Part shown: in pieces, positions 1 to 10,432 of the stretch | Numbering within the stretch: the stretch's first letter is position 1 | How the letters are laid out: each line of letters opens with the position of its first letter | From: JAICYJ01 sp963737445 | GTDB lineage: Bacteria > Actinomycetota > Thermoleophilia > Gaiellales > JAICJC01 | Direction: 5' to 3' | Assembly: GCA_963737445.1 (NCBI GenBank) | Contig: CAVTSO010000019.1 | Span: 372,001-436,000, forward strand | DNA length: 64,000 bases | Translations under genes and position numbers: made by a program | Notes under the pieces: model-generated | Database searches by the model: none | The model's input: only the letters and a program-made list of their open reading frames with translations | What the model was told of the DNA's origin: nothing

Positions 1-807
1 GTAGCCGACCATCTCGGCCGCATCCAGCACGCGGCCCTCGCCGTCCAGGTGGTAGCGCCCGTCGCGGTAGAACTCGGTCGAGGCCGGGTCGATGGCGATC
101 GCCACCTGGTCACGATGCCCGGCCGCCTCGGCCGCCTCCATGATGGCCGCGATCGCCTCCTCGTTCGAGTCCAGGTTCGGAGCGAACCCGCCCTCGTCGC
201 CGACAGCGGTCACCAGACCTCGGCCGTGCAGGAGCGCCTTCAGCGCGTGGAATGTCTCGGCGCCGACCCGCAGGGCCTCGCCGAACGAGTCCGCTCCCAC
301 CGGCACCACCATGAACTCCTGCAGATCGATGTTGTTGTCGGCATGGGCACCACCGTTGATCACGTTCATCATCGGCACCGGCAGCACGTGCGCGTCGGTG
401 CCGCCCACGTAGCGGTACAGCGGCAGCCCGACCTCGTCGGCGCCGGCCTTGGCCACGGCCAGCGACGTCCCCAGGATTGCGTTGGCGCCCAGGTTGCCCT
501 TGTTCGGCGTGCCGTCAAGGTCGCTCAGCACCTGGTCGATGGCGCGCTGATCGAGAGCGTCGGCGCCCTCCAGCTCACTCGCGATGGTGCCGTTGACGTT
601 GCCCACCGCCCGCTCGACGCCCTTGCCGCCCCAGCGCGATCCGTCGCCGTCACGCAGCTCGACGGCCTCGAAAGCGCCGGTCGACGCCCCCGACGGGACG
701 GCTGCGCGCCCGCTGGCGCCGGACTCGAGGATCACCTCGACCTCGACGGTCGGGTTGCCGCGCGAATCGAGGATCTGACGGCCGTAGACGGACAGGATCG
801 AGCTCAT
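1..807 (-). CDS. eno: Enolase, 5' part (runs off the window)
   Basis: Enolase converts 2-phosphoglycerate to phosphoenolpyruvate in cytosolic glycolysis. The first 269 codons are present in one unbroken frame from the ATG at 807 to the window edge; about 150 C-terminal residues lie outside. Visible family motifs are the N-terminal LDSRGNPTVEVEV, the substrate loop SGASTG at residues 39-44, the metal/catalytic region with HADNNIDLQEFM, and GDEGGFAP near residues 203-210 containing the conserved catalytic glutamate. It is the last visible member of the minus-strand run mfd-PPIase-mazG-kinase-eno, a neighbourhood familiar from actinobacteria. It starts 43 bp after the sensor kinase stop. Unlike its upstream neighbours it has no frameshift. 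Confidence 0.97.
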   Translation of the reverse strand, partial: MSSILSVYGRQILDSRGNPTVEVEVILESGASGRAAVPSGASTGAFEAVELRDGDGSRWGGKGVERAVGNVNGTIASELEGADALDQRAIDQVLSDLDGTPNKGNLGANAILGTSLAVAKAGADEVGLPLYRYVGGTDAHVLPVPMMNVINGGAHADNNIDLQEFMVVPVGADSFGEALRVGAETFHALKALLHGRGLVTAVGDEGGFAPNLDSNEEAIAAIMEAAEAAGHRDQVAIAIDPASTEFYRDGRYHLDGEGRVLDAAEMVGY

Positions 808-850
808 AGCGCCCGATGATACCGGCGGCTGCCGCCGGGCCCGCGATGCG

Positions 851-2366
851 TCAGGCCTGCGACGGCCCCAGCGGGATCGCGAAATCGACACGCGCGCCCT
901 TGCCGGGCGACGACGATATGCTGACATCGCCCCCGGCCAGCCGCAGCCGCTCGTGCATCGCGTCCAGGCCCAGGTGCAGCCGCATGCCGCTGCGATCGAG
1001 AGCGCGGGTGACGTCGAACCCGCGCCCGTCATCGGCCACGCAGCCGCGCAGCCAGGCCTCGTCGCTCCACAGCCGCACCTCCACCCGGCTTGCCTGCGAG
1101 TGCTTGCGAGCGTTCACCAGCGCCTCCTTGACCGTGCGGAACGCGAGGTCCTCCACCAGGTAGCTGAACCTGCCGTCGGGCGCCGCCAGCGCCACCGCGA
1201 ACCCACCCTCCTGCCCGACCTCGTCGGCGAGGTCGCGTAGTGCGGCGCCGATCCCCTGCGCGTCCAGCAGCGGCGGTCGCAGCTCGAACGTCAGCCGCCG
1301 GGCGCGCTCGACCGCCGTTCGCAGCGTTGCTCGGGCGTCCTCGAGGGCGTCGGCCACCCGCTGGTCGGTGCCCACCGCAGCGATCGTCACGCGCTCGACC
1401 GCCATCAGCGCGGCCGTCATCACCTGGATGGTGTCGTCGTGCAGCTCTCCCGCGATCTGTGCCCGCGCCGCCGCCTCGGAGTGCAGCATCGCCTCCAGCA
1501 CCTCATGCCGGGCCAGCTCGCTGCGGCGCAGCGCCTCCTGCGCGCGGTGCCGCTCGGTCGTGTCGAACATCACCCCGTGTCGAGCGGGCCGGATCGCCCG
1601 GCCCGCCCCGAAGCAGCGTGGCGCGGTCGTGGAACCAGCGCACCTCGCCGTCGTGGGCGACCAGCCGGTACTCCTCGTCGTAGGGCTCGCCGGTCTCAAG
1701 GTGCCGGACGAAGTTGTCGGCCGCGCGCTCGCGATCGTCCTCGTGGAGGGCCGTCCGCCAGTCGTTGAAATCCAGCGCCTGGCCCGGACGACGACCCGAG
1801 CAGCCTGTCCATGTGCGACGTCGAGAACACCACGCGCAGCCCCTCCTCGACGATGTAGGGGATGGCCGGGATCTGCTGCACCAGCGTGCGGAAGCGGGTC
1901 TCGGCCTGCTCCAGCTCCCTGGTCAAGCGCTCGCGCGAGATCACGGTGGTGAGCAGCCCGGCCAGCTGCTCGGCGCGGGCAAGCTCGGCCTCCTCGAACG
2001 GCCGCTGGCCGAGGTAGTAGAGCTCCATCACGTGCGACAGGACGTCGTCCTGGTAGACCCGGATCGTGACGTCGAAGGCGGCGCCGACGCGCTCGAGGAA
2101 GGCCGTCACGCCGGGCGTCTCCGGGTCGCCGGCCCGGTACACCGCCACCGCCGAACCCCGGGCCTTTGACCCCGTCGTAGCCGAGCTCATCGGATACCAG
2201 CCCCGTACCCGGGCAGCACCTCGGGGTGGTCGAGGCTGCCGTCGGCCGCCAGGACGGTGATCACCTCCGGATCGTTCCGCACCTCGCAGAAGGTGGCGTG
2301 GTCGGCATCGAGCACCGCGATCGCGTACTCCAGCAGACCTGCGATCAGCGGCTGTTCGTCAGTCAC
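851..2366 (-). CDS. GAF-PAS sensor histidine kinase (frameshifted)
   Basis: A predicted cytosolic two-component sensor kinase. Pieced across three frames, it has an N-terminal GAF-like segment (about 2366-1950), a PAS fold (about 1900-1600), a HisKA_3 dimerisation helix with ELHDDTIQVM carrying the phospho-accepting histidine, and a HATPase_c domain with EALVNARKHSQA (N box) and DDGRGFD (G1 box). The ELHD form of the H box places it with NarL/DesK-type kinases that pair with LuxR-type regulators; no response regulator is next to it. No membrane helix is evident. The GTG start at 2366 overlaps the mazG stop, suggesting coupling. At least three indels (about 2170-2200, 1780-1810, 1570-1610) break the frame; because both sides keep good domain sequence I read these as sequencing errors. 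Confidence 0.8.
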
Positions 2367-3421
2367 GCGCCAGATCCCGCTTGGCCAGGCGGTACCACGC
2401 GTCCTGGTCGTCCAGGCTGAGCGCGGCGAACTCGAGGCCGTCGGCCAGCGCCAGCTGCTCGGCCCGCTCCACCCGCTCGCGGAATCGCCCCGACGCGGCC
2501 CGCAGCGCCAGCTCGGGATCGACGCCGGCCAGACGGGCGACGTTGACACCCGCGAACAGCAGATCGCCCAGCTCATGCACGCACGTGCGCGTCCGGCTCG
2601 TGCTCGGCCCGCTGCGGCCCGGCCGCGTCCAGCGCGCTCGCGCAGCTCCCGCAGCTCTTCGGCCAGGTCTCCCCAGGCACCGTCCCAGGCGTGCCAGTCA
2701 AACCCGACTGCAGACGCGCGGCGCTGCACCTTGCGCGCGTGCAGCAGCGCCGGCAGCACCGTCGGAACGTCGTGGAAGATGCCGCTGCGGCCCTCCTGGT
2801 CGCTCTTGATCTGCTCCCAGTTGCGGCGCACCTGCGCCTGGCGTGTCGGCCACCGTCTCGCCGAACACGTGCGGGTGGCGGCGGATCAGCTTGGCCGTGA
2901 TCGCACGCGCCGTGGCCGCCCAGTCGCCCTCGTCCTGCTCCGAGAGCAGCAGCGCCAGGAAGGCGGTCTGGAACAGCAGGTCGCCGAGCTCGTCCAGCAG
3001 CTTCTCCGGGTCGTCCAGCTGCGCCGCCTCGGCCACCTCGTAGGCCTCCTCCAGCGTGTGCGGCACGATCGTGAGCGCCGTCTGCTCCCGATCCCAGGGG
3101 CAGTCGCGGCGCAGCCTGGCGGTCAGGCGCATCAGCGCAATCATGGCGTCGCCGGCCATCAGCGCCGCCAACGCGTCGCCCTCGGGCACGGTCGGCACGT
3201 CCGGCGCGGCGGCCTGCAGGCGCACGAACCGCTCCCCCGAAGCCGCCGCAACCGGCGCATCGGCGGCCAGCGCCAGCCCCTGCCGGACCAGCCATCGCGG
3301 CCAGCGGCTCGTCCGGCTCGACGCGCACCGGCCCGGCCGTCTCCAGCGCCCGGAAGGACGCAAGAGGGATCAGTTCTGGGTCACCAGGGCCAAGCGCAAC
3401 AAGGAGCTGCAGCCGGCCCAC
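2359..3421 (-). CDS. mazG: MazG nucleoside triphosphate pyrophosphohydrolase (frameshifted)
   Basis: MazG hydrolyses (d)NTPs to the monophosphates. The MazG motifs are clear: CPWDREQT, HTLEEAYEVAEA (EExxE metal-binding part), LLDELGDLLFQ and RRHPHVFGE; a second half with MHELGDLLFAGVNVARL follows, giving the usual tandem MazG arrangement. The N-terminus, from the GTG at 3421, reads LLVALGPGDPELIPLASFRAL, which resembles the first strand and loop of a tetrapyrrole (SAM-dependent) methylase as in YabN-type proteins, but the rest of that domain is missing. At least two indels (about 3290-3310 and 2580-2840) split the frame. Its stop overlaps the start of the sensor kinase. The exact start is uncertain because the preceding gene reads into it without a clear stop. 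Confidence 0.82.
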
Positions 3422-3425
3422 GCGA

Positions 3426-4500
3426 CTAGCGGCGACGTACCGCCGGAGGTGGAAGCGGTCGGTGCCGGCTTGTACGCGGGTGGCGTACGCGGTCAGCTTC
3501 TTCTGCGCGGCCAGCAGCGACTGGATCTTCTTCTGCAGCTTCGGCGTCTCCTGCGCCTGCTCGAGCGTGCGACAGGATCTGGGCCTTCGCGGCGTCGTAG
3601 CTCTGCTGGCTGCCCTTGACGGTGTCACCGTCGGCGCGGATCACGAAGTAGCAGTTGGGCTTGCACTTGCCGGCCAGGTTCGATGCCGCGTACGACGAGT
3701 CGACCTCGACCGGCGGGCTGATGCCGCCCGTCACCAGCCCGGCGAACACGGCGTTCGCGAAGTTGGTCTCTACCTGGCCCTGCATGGCGGTCAGCGCGCC
3801 GCTGGGATTGCTGGCGGCGTCGAGCGAGTACTTCTTGACCTCGGCCGGGAAGCTCGAGCCCTGGATCAACGCCTTGCGCGCGGCGTTCGCATCGGCCTGG
3901 TTCTTGGTCAGGATGTAGTGCACCTTGCGGGTGTCGGCCGTGACGTAATGCGACTTGTGGGCGTTGTAGTAGGCCTGTGCCTGGGCGTCGGTCGACCTTG
4001 TACTGCGACTTCAGCTTGGCGATGATCTTCGTCTGCAGGAGCTGGGGCCGGATCAACTGCTGCTTCAGATAGTCCTCGGTGATCGCGTACTTCTTGAGGT
4101 AGGCCTGGTACTTGGCGGTGTCCGTCCCGAACTGGGCCTGGATCGCCTTCTGCAGCCCGGCGTTGACCTCGCCGTCGGACACCGTCACGCCCAGCTGCTT
4201 GGCGATGTTCTCGACCTGCGCGTTCGTGACCATCCGCTGCAGGATCGGGTCGACCACCTGCGTCTTGTAGGTGGCGGTACCGGCCGCGGGGATCTTCTGC
4301 TTGGCGACCTTGGCCGAGTGCACCTGGAAGGTGACCAGCTGGTCGAGCTGCTGCTTGGTGATGTGCGTATCGCCGACCACGGCGACGTCGCCGCTCTCCA
4401 GCGAGGCGCTCGAACCGCCGCTGCTGCCACCGCCACAGGCCGCGGAAATCGCGACCGCGGTGAGCAGTACAAGGGGGAGAATTATCCGGTAACGACTCAT
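3426..4500 (-). CDS. SurA/PrsA-like peptidyl-prolyl isomerase lipoprotein (frameshifted)
   Basis: A predicted extracytoplasmic foldase lipoprotein. The ATG at 4500 opens a signal peptide (MSRYRIILPLVLLTAVAIS) ending in a lipobox, AISAAC, followed by a Gly/Ser linker. Residues about 35-165 resemble the SurA_N/trigger-type chaperone region (VVGDTHITKQQLDQL, with SDGEVNAGL). After a frameshift near 3995 the frame continues as a parvulin-like region (VHYILTKNQADANAARKAL ... YSLDAASNPSGAL ... GGISPPVEVDS). A second shift near 3570 leads into an amphipathic tail (TLEQAQETPKLQKKIQSL). The C-terminal end is uncertain; I place it at the TAG near 3426. It begins 9 bp after the mfd stop. Catalytic activity of the parvulin part is not certain, since many SurA-like lipoproteins are chaperones only. 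Confidence 0.78.
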
Positions 4501-4509
4501 AAAAACACG

Positions 4510-7500
4510 TTACGCCGCTGTCTGGCGGCGCGATTCGATTATAGCAGCGAGCACCTCCAATCCCTCCCGCATATTGGGTCTGCCGTTGGAATTCGGTTGG
4601 AGTTCGAGCTTGCTGGAGACCTCTCGCGCGGCCACGCTGTAGATGGCCTGCGGCACCCGCTGCTTCATCTCGCGCACCTGCGCCGAGTCCATCCGCAGCG
4701 GCGAGACTGTCAGCTTCGCGCCGCGCACGACGACCACCTCTGCGCCCAGCTCGCCGGCCAGCATCCGCGCCTCGTGGATGCCGAACAGGTTCTCGACGGG
4801 ATCGGGCAGCGGGCCGAACCGGTCGGCCACCTCGGCGCGCAGCTCGCGCAGGTCGGAGGCGCTTCCCGGCCAGCGCCAGTCGCCGGTGCAGATCGATCTT
4901 GACCGCCTCCAGCGACACGTAGCTGGCCGGCACGTAGGCATCGACCTGGGCGTCCACCCGCACCGGCCGCGGCGGCGGCGCCGGTCGCACCCTGCAGCTC
5001 GGCCACCGCCTCGGCCAGCAGCTCGCAGTACAGCTCGAACCCGACCGCGGCCACGTGGCCCGACTGCTCGTCGCCGAGCAGGTTGCCGGCGCCGCGCAGC
5101 TCCAGGTCGCGCATCGCGATCCGGTATCCGGAGCCGAGCTCGGTGTAGTCGGCCAGCGTGGACAGCCGGTGCCGGGCCTCCTCGCTGAGCTCGCGCTGGT
5201 CGGGGTAGAACAGGTAGGCGTGCGCCGTCACGTCGCTGCGGCCGACGCGGCCGCGGATCTGGTAGAGCTGGGACAGGCCGAGCGTGTCGGCCCGCTCCAC
5301 CACCAGCGTGTTGGCCTGTGGGATGTCCAGCCCCGACTCGATGATCGTGGTCGAGACCAGCACGTCGTGATCGCCGCGCAGGAAGTGCCAGCATCACCTC
5401 CTCCAGCTGCCGCTCCGGCATCTGGCCGTGGGCGACGCCGACGCGCAGCTCGGGCACCCACGAGCGCACCCGCGTCGGCCGCCTCGTCGATCGTCTCGAC
5501 CCGGTTGTGCAGGTAGAAGGACTGGCCCTCGCGCGGCGTGCTCGCGGCGCAGGGCCGCGGCGACCAGCTCCTCGTCGAACTCGCCGACGTGGGTCTTGAT
5601 CGGGCGCCGTCCGCGCGGCGGCGTGGTGATGACCGAGATGTCGCGCAGGCCCGACAGCGACATGTGCAGCGTGCGCGGGATCGGCGTGGCCGACATGGCC
5701 AGCACGTCCACCTCCAGCCGCAGCTGGCGCAGCAGCTCCTTCTGGGCGACGCCGAAGCGCTGCTCCTCGTCCACCACCACCAGCCCCAGGTTGCCCGGCA
5801 CGACGTCGCGCGAGAGCACGCGATGGGTGCCGATCAGCACGTCCACCTTGCCCTCGCCGGAACTCGCGCCAGCACCTTCTTCACCTCGGCCGGCGGCCGG
5901 AACCGCGAGACCGTCTCGACCTCGACCGGGAAGTCGCGGAAGCGGTCGCGGAAGGTGGCGCCGTGCTGCTGCGCGAGCATGGTCGTCGGCACCAGCACCA
6001 GCACCTGGCGGCCGCCCGATGACGCACTTTGATCGCCGCACGCACCGCCACCTCGGTCTTGCCGAAGCCGACGTCGCCGCAGACCAGCCGGTCCATCGGC
6101 TGCTCGCGACTCCATGTCCTCGATGACGGCGTCGATGGCGCGCTGCTGGTCGTCGGTCTCCTCGTACGGGAAGCGCTTCCTCCAGCCGCGCCATCCACTC
6201 GTCGTCATCGGAGGATCGGCGGCCCTGGTCGCCTGGCGCCGCGCGTACAGCGCCAGCAGCTCGCCGGCCAGCTCGCGCACCGCGTTCCGCGCCCGCGCCT
6301 TGAGCGTGTGCCAGGCCTTGCCGCCGAGCTTGGAGAGCGCCGGAGCGCGGCCGTCCGATCCGACGTAGCGGCTGACCTTGGCGAGCTGCTCGTGCGGCAC
6401 GTACAGCCTGTCGTCGCCGCGGAACTCCAGGTAGAGGTAGTCGCGCGATCACGCCGCCCACCTCGCGCGTGTCGAAGCCGACGAACCGGCCCACGCCGTG
6501 GTCCTCGTGCACCACGTAGTCGCCGGCCCGCAGGTCGCCGAACGCGGCCAGCGCGCGGCCCAGCCCGATGGCGCGGCGCGGTCGCGCGGCGGCGGAACAG
6601 CTGGCCGAGGGCAGCACCGCCAGCCGCAGCGCACGGCGATCACGACCCCGCCGCCGGATCGATGGCCTGGCAGAACGCCACCCCGGCCTCGTCCGGCCCG
6701 GCCGCGTCCCGGCTGCGGCGTCTCGACGTCGATCCGGCTCAGGGCCAGCCGGGTGCGCTCGGCCTCGCCACGGTGCGGGAAGCAGACATCACGCGGTAGC
6801 CGGCCCGCACCAGCGCGCGCAGCTCGTTCTCGGCCTCGGCGATGCCGAACGAGGCCAGCGCCGGGCGGCTGCGCCTCGAACGAGATCGGGCTGCCCCAGC
6901 GGCAGCTCCTCGAGCGCGCCGCTGCGCTCGACCAGCGCCTCGACCTCCTGCGGCCGCACGTAGCCGCGCGACCGCAGCTGCGGGTCGCGCAGGCGATCGG
7001 CCGGCCTCCTCGCTGTGCTCGCGGGCGGCCTCCACGACCTGCTCGGGGTTCCAGACCAGCACCTGGGCGAGTCGCTCCAGCTCCGGCGCCAGCGCCACCA
7101 GCCCGGCCGGGATCACCGGCTCGTCCGCCTCGGCGCCCCATTCCTGCTCCAGGTCGCCGGGCTCCGGCCGCGGGATACACGACGGCGCGGTCGAGCTCGT
7201 GCAGGGAGCGCTGGGTGAACGGCGAGAAGGCCGACAGGCGCTCGATCTCGTCGCCGAAGAACTCGACCCGGATCGGCTCGCGGCCCGTCGTCGGGAACAC
7301 GTCGATGATCCCGCCCCGCACGGAGAAGCTGCCGCGCTCCTCGACCGTGCTCGACGCGCTCGTAGCCGGCCGCGGCCAGCAGCTCGACGACCGCGTCGAA
7401 GCCCGGCTCGGCGCCGACGGTCGAGCTCCACCACCGCAGGCCGCCGGTCGACCGGCGCGATCCGCTCCACCAGCGCGTCGGCCGAGACCGCCACCAGGCC

Positions 7501-7900
7501 GCCCTGGGCCAGCACGTCCAGCGCCAGCGCCCGCTCGCCCACCAGGTGCGCGGCCGGCTCGAGGCCGCTGCCGTATGCGGCGCCGCGCGACGGCAGGTAG
7601 GCGACCGCGGCTCCCGGCAGGTACGGCGCCGCCGACTCGGCCAGGGCGTCGGGCGGCCTCGTCGTCGTCGACCACCACCACCAGGCCGCGCGGCGCCAGC
7701 TGCTCGCGCGTTCGCCACAGCGCCGCCACCAGCAGCGGCAGCATCGGCGGCGAGACGCGGGCGCGGGGCACGCCGCCGGCCGCGATCCGCGCGAACGAGG
7801 CGACGTCATCGCTCTCCAGCAGATAGGGCAGAGCCAGCTCCGCGCCGGCGAGCGCGGAGGCGATGTCCGGTGGTCGGTCGAGCGGGTCGGTGCGGTCCAC
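4510..7900 (-). CDS. mfd: Mfd transcription-repair coupling factor (many frameshifts)
   Basis: Mfd displaces RNA polymerase stalled at DNA lesions and recruits UvrA. The locus spans about 1130 codons, right for the family, from a GTG at 7900 (MDRTDPLDRPPDI) to the TAA at 4510. Recognisable segments in order: UvrB-like N-terminal domains (SFSVRGGIIDVFPTTGREPIRVEFFGDEIE), the RNAP-interaction region (GDYVVHEDHGVGRFVGF), RecG-like translocase motifs (MDRLVCGDVGFGKTEVAVRAA Walker A, DEEQRFGV Walker B, MSATPIPRT motif III, QIRGRVGRS motif VI) and the C-terminal D7 domain (RFGPLPDPVENLF). At least eight single-base indels scatter these over all three frames. A real knockout by so many independent hits with motif sequence otherwise intact is unlikely; I infer sequence errors in an intact gene. 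Confidence 0.93.
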
Positions 7901-7951
7901 GGCCGTCTCTGATGGTAGTCTGGCCGAGCGTCATCGTCCGGAGGTTCACCG

Positions 7952-8172
7952 TTGCGCCGTCGCTGCCTCGCCCCGCTCATCGCCCTGGTGCTGCCGCTGC
8001 TGCTGCCCGCCGCCACCTGGGCCGCCGACCACGTCTGGCACCGAGAAGCCGGACCGGGCATGACTGGACGCTCGACACCATCTTCGTGGTCGCGCTCGGC
8101 ATCCCGCTGATCCTGACGATCCTGACGCTCGTCGACATCGCGGTGGGCAAGCACACCAGCAAGCACGAGTAG
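7952..8172 (+). CDS. Small secreted/membrane protein with two hydrophobic segments (one frameshift)
   Basis: Not a recognised family. A TTG at 7952, with GGAGG at 7940-7944 seven bases upstream, opens a signal-peptide-like stretch (RRRCLAPLIALVLPLLLPAATWA) with a typical AxA cleavage site. After one frameshift near 8035-8060 the sequence continues TLDTIFVVALGIPLILTILT, a second membrane helix, and ends in a charged tail, KHTSKHE. The product would be about 73 residues. A TAGTCT at 7915-7920 could be its -10 box. Its stop overlaps the GTG of the following peptidase, so the two are probably co-transcribed. It diverges from mfd with 51 bp between starts. Confidence 0.55.
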
Positions 8173-9485
8173 TGCCGCTCCAGCTGGACGAGCTGTTCGA
8201 CCTGCTCCGCATCGAGTCGATCTCGAGCGACGGGACAGCATGCGCTGCGAGCTGCGCGCGGCGGCCGACTGGGTGGCGGCGATGGTCGGCGGCGGCACCG
8301 ACGTCGAGGGCTACGGCAACCCGTTGGTCGACGCGCTGATCCCGGCCTCGGTGGCGGATGCGCCGACCGTGGTGGCCTACGGGCACTACGACGTGCAGGC
8401 GCCCGGCGACCTCGGCGCTGTGGACGTCCCCGGCGTTCGACCCGCAGGTGCGCGACGGCTGGCTGTACGCACGCGGGGCGTCCGACGACAAGGGCAACTA
8501 CTGGGCGCTGCTGCGCGCCGCGCTCGACCTGGCCGAGAGCGGAAGCCTGGGCGTGAACGTGCGAGTGATCGCCGACGGCGAGGAGGAGGTGGGCGGCCAC
8601 TCGGTGATCGACTACCTGGCCACGCTCGAGGACGACTTCGGCGCGGCGGTCATCTTCGACGGGGCGATGGTCAGCGGCGAGGCGGCCGGCGATGACCACC
8701 GCCCTGCGCGGGCTGGTCGGATTTCAGGTGCGGCTGGTGCACCGACCGCAAGGAGCTCCACTCGGGCCTCTACGGCGGCGCGGCCGCAAACGCGGTCCAC
8801 GACCTGGTGGCGGTGCTGGCGACGCGTCGCCGGCCAGGACCAGGACTTCGCCGACGGCATCGCGCCGGTCACCGACGAGGAGCGCGCGGGCTGGGCCGTC
8901 GCTGCCGTCGGGCGCCGAGCTGATGCAGGCCGCCGGCGCGACGCCGGACGACGACCGCGGCCGAGGCCGACTTCTACCACCGCACCTGGGAGCGGCCGTC
9001 GCTGACGGTGCACTCGATCGGCGCGGCGATCCGCCGCATGCACAAGACCAGCATCGGCACCGAGGCGCGGCGTCGCTGTCGCTGCGGGTGGCGCCGGGCC
9101 AGGAGCCGGCGGCCCTGCACGAGCAGCTCGAGACGCGGCTGCGCGCGGCCTGCCCGGCGCATGCGAGTATCGAGCTGGACGCCTGGCCGACGGGCAGCCC
9201 GGCGTACGTTTCGACCGGCCTGACCCCGTGATCGCCAGGCGGCTTCGACGCGATCGAGCGGGCCACCGGCGCGCGCCCGCTGGCGATGCGCAGCGGCGGG
9301 TCGATCCCGGTGATGGCCGCGCTGGTGGCGCGGGGCACGCCGACGATCCTGTCCGGCTTCGCGACAGCCGACGACGACATCCACTCACCCAACGAGGAGA
9401 TGCGGGTGCGGAGCCTGGAGTGGGCGTTCGCGGTCGGGGCGGGAGATCTTCCGGGACTGGAAACGGCGCTGCGCGACGCGGGTAG
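8172..9485 (+). CDS. M20 family peptidase/dipeptidase (several frameshifts)
   Basis: A predicted zinc-dependent exopeptidase of the M20 (CNDP-like dipeptidase) family. Family signatures appear in order across shifting frames: VVAYGHYDVQAPG (first metal histidine and following Asp), ARGASDDKGNYWALLRAA (bridging Asp), VIADGEEEVGGHS (catalytic Glu and metal Glu), a dimerisation domain (LHSGLYGGAAANAVHDL; SIGTEA), and near the end RSGGSIPVMAAL and SGFATADDDIHSPNE (last metal histidine). The GTG start overlaps the TAG of the small membrane gene upstream. At least five indels occur between 8238 and 9445. The 3' end is uncertain: I use the TAG at 9483-9485, since the other frames run open into the next gene. 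Confidence 0.82.
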
Positions 9486-9526
9486 GGAGTGGACGCCGTC
9501 CGTCGAAGGGGTTACGCTTGCGCGCG

Positions 9527-9801
9527 ATGCGAATGACGGCGCGCGGCATGAGCGAATACCAGGTGCGAACGCGGCTGTACGAGCCCCCGGAGACGGTGCG
9601 CCGCATGGAGGCGAAGCTGGCGTGCTGGAGGATCTCCAGCGCGCCGCGTCATGCGCGGCGAGGATCTGCGCCGGGCGTTCGAGCAGCGGCTGGACAAGCG
9701 CGCGCCCGACGTGGTCGAGGCGCCGGCGCGAGCGCCGCAAGGCCGAGCGCGATCCGCATCGTGGCGTAGGTCACGGCGCCGTCTCCGGCGGGCCAGGCTG
9801 A
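9527..9801 (+). CDS. Small charged protein of unknown function (one or two frameshifts)
   Basis: I do not recognise this family. From the ATG at 9527 the frame reads MRMTARGMSEYQVRTRLYEP, then PETVRRMEAKLA, and after a shift near 9620 a second open frame reads LEDLQR ... RRAFEQRLDKRAPDVVEA ... RRKAERDPHRGVG, ending at the TGA at 9799-9801, about 90 residues. The composition (Arg/Glu rich, regular heptad-like leucines) suggests a helical, soluble protein. A TACGCT at 9513-9518 lies eight bases before the ATG, the same start geometry seen at many genes here, which supports it as a separate transcription unit. It converges on pth. Confidence 0.45.
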
Positions 9802-9819
9802 AGCCAGACCGCTGACCGG

Positions 9820-10426
9820 CTACGCCGTCGAACTCCCATTCCAGGTACGCATGGCCACGTCCACCCCATCCCGCAGCACCGACAGCGTGCAGTCGGCGCC
9901 GTCGCGCACCAGGCGGTCGACGTCGGTGCCGGGCGGGAACGGCTGCAGCACCCAGTCGGCCACCGGGCGCGGATCGCCCGCGCTCCGGCCTGCCGATCCC
10001 GATCCGCACCCGCAGCGAAGTCCTGCGTGCCGGTGCTCCGCCAGCGAGCGCAGGCCGTTGTGCCCGGCCAGCCCGCCGCCCTGCTTTGCGCGCACGTCGC
10101 CCAGCTCCAGGTCGAGCTCGTCGTGGACGACGACCAGCCGCTCGGCGGCAGCTTGTAGAACCGCAGCGCCGGCGTCCACCGAGCGGCCCGACTCGTTCAT
10201 GAACGTCTCCGGCACGAGCAGCGCCAGCCGCGCGTCGCCGTCGCGCAGCTCGCTGACCCGTCCGTTCCAGCGCGACCGCCAGCTCCCGCCCAGCTCGTCC
10301 GCGATCAGCTCGACCGCGCGCCGGCCCAGGTTGTGGCGCGTGTCCCGGTAGCGCGCGCCCGGATTGCCCGAGACCGACCACCAGGCGGGAGAGCGACGGC
10401 TCGCGCGATCGGCGAAGCAGGCTCAC
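9820..10426 (-). CDS. pth: Peptidyl-tRNA hydrolase (frameshifted)
   Basis: Pth cleaves peptidyl-tRNA released from stalled ribosomes, recycling tRNA in the cytosol. The N-terminus MSLLRRSREPSLSRLVVGLG matches the family start, and the residues after a shift near 10360 read as the RYRDTRHNLG region holding the catalytic histidine. PETFMNESG, VVHDELDLELGDVRAKQGGG and GHNGLRSL are the standard later motifs (the Asp and Asn pairing with the catalytic His). About 200 residues in total, normal for the family. At least three indels (about 10360, 10265, 10000-10010). It sits 6 bp after the rplY stop, in the conserved actinobacterial order prs-ctc-pth. Confidence 0.92.
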
Positions 10427-10432
10427 CCGACG

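Noticed and set aside
49..819. Long plus-strand open frame opposite enolase
   Set aside because: It is the antisense shadow of eno; the enolase motifs are unambiguous on the minus strand.
822..838. CCGGCGG-CTG-CCGCCGG hairpin between eno and the sensor kinase as a terminator
   Set aside because: Short GC stem with no T tract in a 43-bp gap between genes on the same strand; such stems are common by chance here, so I did not list it as a terminator.
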